From JAAAOZ01 sp964496595 (GTDB lineage: Bacteria > Chloroflexota > Anaerolineae > B4-G1 > SLSP01), in assembly GCA_964496595.1 (NCBI GenBank), contig CAZCAI010000116.1, forward strand, positions 1-16,524: a stretch of DNA of 16,524 bases. Direction: 5' to 3'. How positions within the stretch are numbered: the stretch's first letter is position 1; every line of letters begins with the position of its first letter. Made by a program: the position numbers and the translations under genes. Below the pieces are notes generated by a model. It worked only from the letters and a program-made list of their open reading frames with translations. It had not been told where the DNA came from and did not search any database. Shown here piece by piece: positions 1 to 5,033 of this stretch.

Positions 1-164
1 ATTAATCCAGCTCATACCTCAACAACATATTCTCAGCGAAGCAACTTAATACATCAGCCCAACAGTTCTTTTTGGGCATTGGCAGTAGAGAAATAAGCGG
101 GCAAAATACGCAGGCCGAGCCAGACTCTCGAACCTCGAGCATTTGCCCCAATAAAGCGCCCTAC

Positions 165-191
165 GTAGGTCGGGATGGCATCCCGACCTAC
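165..191. repeat. Near-perfect palindrome followed by a T-rich tract on the + strand
   Basis: Arms GTAGGTCGGGATG and CATCCCGACCTAC pair perfectly over 13 bp around a single G. On the + strand TTTTATTT follows at once, so it could end transcription arriving from the left. Its outer bases resemble the hairpin at 3976-4002 (GTAGGTCGG-type arm), which suggests a dispersed repeat family rather than a dedicated terminator. Confidence 0.6.
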
Positions 192-217
192 TTTTATTTC
201 CCCACCAACCCAACACA

Positions 218-250
218 AGACCCGAAGGAGTGCCTCCATCCTTCGGGTCT
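218..250 (-). terminator. Hairpin downstream of livM, possible operon terminator
   Basis: A 12-bp perfect stem (AGACCCGAAGGA with TCCTTCGGGTCT) encloses a 9-base loop. Read on the minus strand the stem is followed by a modest T/G-rich run (TTGTGTTGG), so termination after livM is plausible but the U-tract is weak. The CCGAAGG stem core recurs in the terminator at 13070-13102. Confidence 0.45.
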
Positions 251-332
251 CGATTGTTCTTACAACTTGGGAAGATAGCGTTTCAGCTTTCGCCCGTTGC
301 GAATCCACAACGTAAATACACCACAGAGAATT

Positions 333-360
333 TTACGCAATACGCTTTACGAAATACGTC
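333..360. repeat. Degenerate heptamer repeat (WTACGNN)x4
   Basis: Four consecutive 7-base units (TTACGCA, ATACGCT, TTACGAA, ATACGTC) lie just past the end of livM. The same unit type occurs at 9698-9746 and 10591-10635, so this is one locus of a dispersed short-tandem-repeat family. Confidence 0.6.
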
Positions 361-402
361 TCACCTACCACCGACGCATTCACATCGCCATCCGCTATCC
401 GC

Positions 403-1575
403 TCACTCCGCTGATTTTTCACCGCTCACCAGCTTGCGCAGGCGTTCCCATCCACGCTCGGCCTGGGCGCGACGCAGTTGCCAGGTGCCGACGATGCCGT
501 AGGGCAGGAAGATGACCAGCGCGATGAAGATGACGCCAAAGACTAAGGGCCAGCGCGCGCCGAACCACTGGTAGAAGAAGTGGCCGAAGAATTCCATCAG
601 CACAGCGCCCAACATCGGGCCGGTGAGCGTGCCGATGCCGCCCAAGATGGTCATAATCAGCGCATCTATCGTCAGCACCGAGCCGGTCATCGTCGGCGTG
701 GCGCTCATCGTCCATAGCGCGTAGAGCGCGCCCGCCAGGCCGGCGATGGTCGCCGCCGTGGTGAAGGCCAGCGCGCGGTAGATGGCCGGATTGTAACCGA
801 TCATCTGGACACGCTCCTCGTTTTCGCGCAAGGCCACGAAGACGCGCCCCGGCGGCGAGTTGATGATGCGCCGCGCGGCGAAGTACATCAGCGCGGCAAA
901 GATCAACGCGATGAAATAGAAGCGTAACCTGAATTGGGTGGGATTGAGCCACGCAGGCACCGGGACGCCGTGCAAGCCCTCGTCGGCGCCCGTCCATTCG
1001 ACAAAATCGGTGGCCTTGGAGAGGATGTGGATCGCCTCGGCCATGGCTAACGTGATCATGGCAAAGTACGCGCCCTTCACCCGCGAGGAGATCACGCTGA
1101 AGAGCAGGCCCAGCACAATCGCCACGATCAGCGCCAGCGCAAAGCCCACCAGCAGCAGCACGCCCTCGGCGATGTTCACGCCGGCCAACATCACGCGGTA
1201 GTTAGCCGTGATGTCCGGCATCACGTGCGTGACAAACAGCGCCATCGCGTAGGCGCCCCCGCCGAAGAAGGCCGCGTGTCCGAACGAGAGCACGCCCGTG
1301 TAGCCCAACAGCAGATCGTAGCTCATCGCGTAGACGGCCATAATGAAGATCACGATCAATTGCCCCTGCCAGAACTTCACCGGCCCCTCGTTCACGGGGA
1401 TTCCCGTCAACGCACTGTAGATGAAGGGGAAGAGCGCCAACGCGGCCAAAACCGCCGCCATCCCCCAATTTTGCTTGATCCAACGCACTATTTTTTCGCC
1501 CATCCCCCGCTTCTCCGCTCTGTTCATTCCCTCATCCGCCGATTCGCTGATTCGCTCATTCGTTGATTCGTTCAT
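403..1575 (-). CDS. livM: Branched-chain amino acid-type ABC transporter permease LivM
   Basis: This is the second integral-membrane permease of an HAAT-family (LIV-type) ABC importer, 390 residues long. Family hallmarks are visible: the GYTGVLSFGHAAFFGGGAY stretch at residues 91-109, WTGADEGLHGVP near 194-205, the cytoplasmic-loop helix that contacts the ATPases near 250-285 (ending in TIAGLAGALYA), and GGIGTLTGP at 312-320. Hydrophobic segments fill the rest, in keeping with eight to ten membrane helices. The chosen ATG has AAGGAG seven bases upstream, and that site overlaps the livH stop only four bases away, so translation is probably coupled. The first 24 or so residues are hydrophilic and low-complexity and come from an octamer DNA repeat (1520-1575). 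The conserved protein may really begin at Met25 (MGEKIVRW), but no comparable ribosome-binding site precedes it. The family is certain; the transported ligand is not shown by the sequence. Confidence 0.93.
   Translation of the reverse strand: MNESTNERISESADEGMNRAEKRGMGEKIVRWIKQNWGMAAVLAALALFPFIYSALTGIPVNEGPVKFWQGQLIVIFIMAVYAMSYDLLLGYTGVLSFGHAAFFGGGAYAMALFVTHVMPDITANYRVMLAGVNIAEGVLLLVGFALALIVAIVLGLLFSVISSRVKGAYFAMITLAMAEAIHILSKATDFVEWTGADEGLHGVPVPAWLNPTQFRLRFYFIALIFAALMYFAARRIINSPPGRVFVALRENEERVQMIGYNPAIYRALAFTTAATIAGLAGALYALWTMSATPTMTGSVLTIDALIMTILGGIGTLTGPMLGAVLMEFFGHFFYQWFGARWPLVFGVIFIALVIFLPYGIVGTWQLRRAQAERGWERLRKLVSGEKSAE
1520..1575 (-). repeat. Octamer repeat (ATSARCGA-like)x7 forming the start of livM
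   Basis: Read on the minus strand, the first 56 bases of livM divide into seven 8-base units: ATGAACGA, ATCAACGA, ATGAGCGA, ATCAGCGA, ATCGGCGG, ATGAGGGA, ATGAACAG. Eight is not a multiple of three, so successive units are read in different frames and give an Asn/Glu/Ser-rich tail. It looks like an intergenic repeat that has become coding. Confidence 0.65.
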
Positions 1576-1579
1576 TCAC

Positions 1580-3073
1580 CTACTCCTTCTTCCCAAGCAA
1601 GCCCGCGGGCCGCGCCAACAGTACAATGGCCATAATGATGACCGTCGAGGCCTCGGAGATGGCCGGCGTGAGGCTGAACTTCAACGCCAGATAATCGCCG
1701 AACGCGCGCGCCAGGCCCAGCAGCAGCGCGCCGACCGCCGCGCCCGTCGTGCTCCCCATCCCGCCGATGACGACGGTGATAAAGCCCTGCATCAAGAATT
1801 TATCGCCCATCACCGGCTCCACCGGCATAAAGGGCGCCGCGCCGATCCCGCCCATGGCCGCCAATCCCGTGCCCAGCGCGAAGACCAGCGTGAAGACGCG
1901 CTTGACGTTGATGCCCAGCGCTTCCACCATCTCGCGATCCTGCACGCCCGCGCGGATGATCATCCCCAGGCGCGTGTACTTGAGCAGCGCGGTCAATCCG
2001 CCAAACATCGCCACGCCCAAGAAGATGATGAAGAGGCGGTAGGAGGGGAAGACGACGCCGAAGATGTCCACGGTGGTGTTGCCGCCGACCACCCAGGCGA
2101 AGATATTGGGCGCTTTGCCGGGTTGCGCAAATTGCGGCGGGCGATCCATCTGGTAGGGCAGCGGGTCCCACAGCACCTGGATGACCTCCGCGATGACGAA
2201 GGCCAGCCCCATCGTGATGATGATTTGGTAGAGCGGGCGGACGTAGAGCGGGCTGATGAGCGTCGTCTCGACGATGGCGCCCAATCCCGCCCCGATGAGC
2301 GTCCCGACGATCAGGGCCAGCACGAAGCGTAGGTTACCCGGCAGTTGCAGGACGGCCAACGGCCCAGCCTCGCGGATCAGTGTGAAGAACACAGTCAGTG
2401 CTACCAGCACGCCCATCGTGATGCGCCCCTGACGCACGTCATCGCGGTGGACGACGACGGTCTCGTCGCCCGGTCGCGCCTGGATCATGGCGATGAGCAG
2501 GCCCGCGACTAACAACAACAACGGTCGGTACCAGAAGATCGCCAGCGGCTCTTGAGGCGTCGCCTCGCCCAGCGGATCGCTGGCCATCATCGTGCTAACC
2601 ATCGCCGTCTCGGCCAGGTCGCGAAAATCGATCCCCCAGACGCCCACCAGGCCGACGGCCAACGCTAACAGGGCCAGGCCGATTTGCACTTCGCGCCGCC
2701 AGCGATCCGAGACGGGCCAGGTCACCACCCAAGATTGGAGCCAATCCCGCGCCGCCAATCCGGCCATCAGGGCCAGCACCAGCGGCGCCAGCCCAAAGAG
2801 GAAGGTCGGGTTGGTGTAGAACTGCCATCCCGCGTAGGCCCCGATCATAAAGATCGAGCCTTGAGAGAAGTTGAGCACGTCCATCAGGCCGAAGATCAAC
2901 GTCAGCCCGGCGGCGACCATAAAGTAGAGCGCGCTCAACGTCAGCCCGGAGAGCGTGGTGCGCACAAAGGGCTTTGTGCCCATCGCGCCCCACCCGACCA
3001 GACTCAGCGCCAACAATAATCCCAGGATAATCAATAACGTCCTGTTCTCACGCCAAACTTTCTCATAACTCAT
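1580..3073 (-). CDS. livH: Branched-chain amino acid-type ABC transporter permease LivH, enlarged
   Basis: This is the first integral-membrane permease of the HAAT importer, 497 residues from the chosen ATG. LivH proteins are usually about 290-310 residues. The N-terminal core (ALYFMVAAGLTLIFGLMDVLNFSQGS, about residues 48-73, and FMIGAYAGW) and the C-terminal core (ATPase-contacting EALGINVKRVFTLVFALGTGLAAMGG at 384-409, VVIGGMGSTTGA at 434-445) are typical. Between them, at about residues 105-250, is extra sequence with at least three more hydrophobic segments (about 130-148, 184-198, 218-233) and charged loops. The reading frame is open throughout and hydrophobicity is regular, so this looks like a real insertion, not a frameshift. 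AAGGAG lies five bases before this ATG. A GTG two codons upstream touches that site and is unlikely as a start. Gene order here is binding protein, G, F, H, M, whereas E. coli has H-M-G-F after the binding-protein gene. Confidence 0.9.
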   Translation of the reverse strand: MSYEKVWRENRTLLIILGLLLALSLVGWGAMGTKPFVRTTLSGLTLSALYFMVAAGLTLIFGLMDVLNFSQGSIFMIGAYAGWQFYTNPTFLFGLAPLVLALMAGLAARDWLQSWVVTWPVSDRWRREVQIGLALLALAVGLVGVWGIDFRDLAETAMVSTMMASDPLGEATPQEPLAIFWYRPLLLLVAGLLIAMIQARPGDETVVVHRDDVRQGRITMGVLVALTVFFTLIREAGPLAVLQLPGNLRFVLALIVGTLIGAGLGAIVETTLISPLYVRPLYQIIITMGLAFVIAEVIQVLWDPLPYQMDRPPQFAQPGKAPNIFAWVVGGNTTVDIFGVVFPSYRLFIIFLGVAMFGGLTALLKYTRLGMIIRAGVQDREMVEALGINVKRVFTLVFALGTGLAAMGGIGAAPFMPVEPVMGDKFLMQGFITVVIGGMGSTTGAAVGALLLGLARAFGDYLALKFSLTPAISEASTVIIMAIVLLARPAGLLGKKE

Positions 3074-3078
3074 ACGCA

Positions 3079-3084
3079 CTCCTT
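3079..3084 (-). promoter_or_regulatory. Ribosome-binding site fixing the livH start
   Basis: AAGGAG on the minus strand ends five bases before the ATG at 3073. It overlaps the alternative GTG at 3079, which therefore cannot use it. Confidence 0.7.
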
Positions 3085-3097
3085 GTCATATATGTAT

Positions 3098-3204
3098 GTA
3101 AGGGCGATGCAAACCCAAAACAATCAACCACGACTAGGTATACATAAAAATCGCAGGATAGTTTTGAGGTCAGATGGTTTATGTGAGGTTTGCATCGCCC
3201 CTAC
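3098..3204. mobile_element. MITE-like element 1, 107 bp, between livF and livH
   Basis: The terminal inverted repeats are 18 bp with one mismatch: GTAAGGGCGATGCAAACC (3098-3115) and GGTTTGCATCGCCCCTAC (3187-3204). The roughly 70-bp interior is AT-rich and has no gene. A second element with the same architecture and closely related ends lies at 14457-14561. The TAG in the right end is the stop codon of livF. TA bases at both ends could be a duplicated target site, but this is inferred. No transposase is present, so any movement would depend on a partner elsewhere. Confidence 0.7.
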
Positions 3205-3938
3205 GCGACCACCGCCGCCACGACCGCGCCCAAATACCGCTGGACCAACGCCTCGTCCGCGACCAGATCGGCCATCGCGCCCTGATGCACGGATTGGCCA
3301 TCATCGATGATGTAATAGCGCTCGCCCAACTGGCTGGCCATGATGAAATTCTGCTCGACCAGCAGCACCGTGGTGGTGGCGCTCAGTTCGCGGATGGCTT
3401 CCATCATCTGCTCGATGAGGATGGGCGCGAGGCCCTCGCTCGGTTCGTCGATGAGCAGGAGGTCATTATCGGGCACGAGCGCGCGCGCCACGGCCAACAT
3501 CTGCTGCTGCCCGCCGGAGAGGTGATCGCCCGGCAGCTTGTAGAGCCGCTTGAGGTCCGGGAAAAGATCGAAGATGAAGTCGGCCTTGCGCTCCAGATCA
3601 CCCTTCTCGCGCTCGGCGATCTTGAGGTTCTCCGCCACGCTCAGGTTGCGGAAGATGGCGCGATGTTCCGGCACGTAGCCCACACCCATCTGCGCGATGT
3701 CGTAGGCGCGCTTGCCCTGGATCTCGTCGCCGTGGAAGATGACCCGCCCCCGGCGCGGCGGCGTCAGTCCCAGAATCGATTTGAGCGTGGTCGTCTTGCC
3801 CGCGCCGTTGCGTCCCAGCAGCACCGTGATGCTGCCGCGCTTCACCTCCAACGAGACGCCCTCTAAGATGTGGAATTGGCCGATGAAGGTATGAATATCC
3901 TCGACTTTTAGGATAGTTTCTGGTGTGTCATTTTGCAT
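3201..3938 (-). CDS. livF: ABC transporter ATP-binding protein LivF
   Basis: This is one of the two cytoplasmic ATPases that power the HAAT importer (245 residues, a normal length). Walker A is GRNGAGKT at residues 42-49, the ABC signature LSGGQQQ starts at 140, and Walker B LLLIDEPSEGL spans about 160-170. The switch region reads VEQN, with Gln in place of the usual His, as is typical of LivF rather than LivG. VPEHRAIF near 89-96 is another LivF-type motif. A GAGGAG site lies just before the ATG. The C-terminal tail (GAVVAAVVA) is Ala/Val-rich and ends at a TAG contributed by the MITE-like element at 3098-3204, so the original C-terminus may have been altered by that insertion. The livG gene lies 148 bases upstream. 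Confidence 0.95.
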   Translation of the reverse strand: MQNDTPETILKVEDIHTFIGQFHILEGVSLEVKRGSITVLLGRNGAGKTTTLKSILGLTPPRRGRVIFHGDEIQGKRAYDIAQMGVGYVPEHRAIFRNLSVAENLKIAEREKGDLERKADFIFDLFPDLKRLYKLPGDHLSGGQQQMLAVARALVPDNDLLLIDEPSEGLAPILIEQMMEAIRELSATTTVLLVEQNFIMASQLGERYYIIDDGQSVHQGAMADLVADEALVQRYLGAVVAAVVA

Positions 3939-3966
3939 AGTCTCTCCTCATTTCTACGCGACCCTT

Positions 3967-4029
3967 GCGAAGAGCGTAAGCCGGATTGTTAATCCGACCT
4001 ACTTCGCATAAGGTAGGATAACAAATCCT
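3967..4029. repeat. Nested hairpin repeats between livG and livF
   Basis: The first hairpin has arms GTAAGCCGGATT (3976-3987) and AATCCGACCTAC (3991-4002), two mismatches and a 3-base loop. It is nested inside GCGAAG (3967-3972) and CTTCGC (4002-4007). A smaller one, AGGAT/ATCCT, follows at 4015-4029. They sit in a 148-base spacer with no gene. The arm sequence resembles the palindrome at 165-191. They may affect the balance of livG and livF expression, but this is inference. Confidence 0.5.
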
Positions 4030-4086
4030 CATAGAGCACGAACGGCACGCCATTTCATTTCGCGCCTGACTACAAACTCTCATGTT

Positions 4087-4875
4087 TTACTCTCGAAAAT
4101 CGCCGTAGAGCGCGCCCAGATAGGCCCGCTGCACCTCGGCGTTGTCCGCGATCTCGTTGGGTGTGCCTTCAGCGAGGACGGCGCCCTGGTGCATCACGGT
4201 GATGACGTCGGAGATGCTCATCACCATATCCATCCGGTGCTCCACCAGGACGATGGTCTTATCGCCGCTCGTCATGATGCGGTCGATGATGGCCAGCAGC
4301 TCCGGCACCTGCTCCGAGGACATCCCGGCGGTCGGCTCATCCAAGAGCAGGACTTGCGGATCGCTGGCCAACATGATGCCCAGCTCCAGCTTGCGCTTCT
4401 CGCCGTGCGCCAGATTGCGCGCCAGCGATAGCGACTTCCCCTCCAAGCCCACCTGCGCGATCACGGCCATCGCTTTCTCCTGATAGGCGTCGAAGTGATC
4501 GAAGCGCCAGAAGAGCTTGAAGTTATCGCCGCCCATCGCCTGCGCCGCCAAGCGGATGTTCTCCAGCACAGTCAGGTTGGGGAAGATGTTGGTGATCTGG
4601 AACGAGCGCCCGATCCCCAGATGGGCGATGCGATAGGGCGGCTGGTTCGTGATCTCCTGCCCCTGGAAGAAGACCTGCCCGGCGGTAGGCGGCAGCGTCC
4701 CGCTCAACAGATTAAAGAAGGTCGTCTTGCCGGCCCCGTTCGGCCCGATGATGGAATGCAACGTCCGCGCACGGATCTGCACGCTGACATCGGCCACCGC
4801 CACCAGCCCGCCGAACTCCTTGCGCAGATGCTGCGTCTCAAGAATGACATCGGATTGTCTTGCGTTATCGTTCAT
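4087..4875 (-). CDS. livG: ABC transporter ATP-binding protein LivG
   Basis: This is the second cytoplasmic ATPase of the importer, 262 residues. Walker A is GPNGAGKT at 44-51, the LivG-type signature LAHGEKRKLELG is at 155-166, Walker B LLLDEPTAGM at 176-185, and the switch His is in VEHRMD at about 213. The C-terminal part, with VMHQGAVLAEGTPNEI and the family's short tail, is also LivG-like. The ATG chosen here has GAGGGGAG five bases upstream. A TTG start five codons earlier would overlap that site. It follows the binding-protein gene by a 158-base spacer that contains a stable hairpin (4962-5002) and an octamer repeat. The lower expected dose of ATPase relative to binding protein is a common feature of such operons. 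Confidence 0.95.
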   Translation of the reverse strand: MNDNARQSDVILETQHLRKEFGGLVAVADVSVQIRARTLHSIIGPNGAGKTTFFNLLSGTLPPTAGQVFFQGQEITNQPPYRIAHLGIGRSFQITNIFPNLTVLENIRLAAQAMGGDNFKLFWRFDHFDAYQEKAMAVIAQVGLEGKSLSLARNLAHGEKRKLELGIMLASDPQVLLLDEPTAGMSSEQVPELLAIIDRIMTSGDKTIVLVEHRMDMVMSISDVITVMHQGAVLAEGTPNEIADNAEVQRAYLGALYGDFRE

Positions 4876-4880
4876 ACGCG

Positions 4881-4888
4881 CTCCCCTC
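4881..4888 (-). promoter_or_regulatory. Ribosome-binding site fixing the livG start
   Basis: GAGGGGAG on the minus strand ends five bases before the ATG at 4875. This supports that start over the in-frame TTG at 4890. Confidence 0.65.
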
Positions 4889-4935
4889 AAAATAACAAAG
4901 CGTCAAAGCAACAAAACATCAAATAAACAATGATG
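4888..4935. repeat. Octamer repeat (CAAANNNN)x6 upstream of livG
   Basis: On the + strand six 8-base units follow one another: CAAAATAA, CAAAGCGT, CAAAGCAA, CAAAACAT, CAAATAAA, CAATGATG. Only the CAAA part is conserved. The block lies immediately before the livG ribosome-binding site. Confidence 0.55.
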
Positions 4936-4961
4936 AATTCAGAATAATGGATTTTGAACCT

Positions 4962-5002
4962 GGGGGAGCGAGGCGCCGCAACCAGCCGCACCTCACTCCC
5001 CC
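4962..5002 (-). promoter_or_regulatory. Intercistronic hairpin between the binding-protein gene and livG
   Basis: Arms GGGGGAGCGAGG and CCTCACTCCCCC form a 12-bp stem with one non-Watson-Crick position, which is a G-U pair in the minus-strand RNA, and a 17-base loop. No U-tract follows. Such a structure would fit partial attenuation or 3' end protection of the binding-protein message, as known for other periplasmic-binding-protein operons. That role is inferred. Confidence 0.5.
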
Positions 5003-5029
5003 TACTGCTTACTCCTTACTCCCTACTCC
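5002..5029. repeat. Heptamer repeat (YTACTSC)x4 at the 3' end of the binding-protein gene
   Basis: The units CTACTGC, TTACTCC, TTACTCC and CTACTCC run without a break, starting four bases past the stop codon of the upstream gene. Related blocks are at 11855-11891 and 15601-15660. Confidence 0.65.
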
Positions 5030-5033
5030 CAAA

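Larger units (their letters stand above)
1..402. other. Non-coding stretch downstream of livM
   Basis: No convincing gene is visible in these 402 bases. Short open frames on both strands run straight through inverted repeats and have no ribosome-binding site or recognisable protein. The stretch holds a 27-base palindrome (165-191), a 12-bp hairpin (218-250) and a heptamer repeat (333-360), each listed separately. It is the transcription end of the importer operon. What lies beyond the window's left edge cannot be seen. Confidence 0.6.

Noticed and set aside
100..150. A tRNA-like GGTTCGAG T-loop on the minus strand
   Set aside because: The bases on either side do not pair as a 5-bp T-stem, and I could not build acceptor, D or anticodon arms around it.
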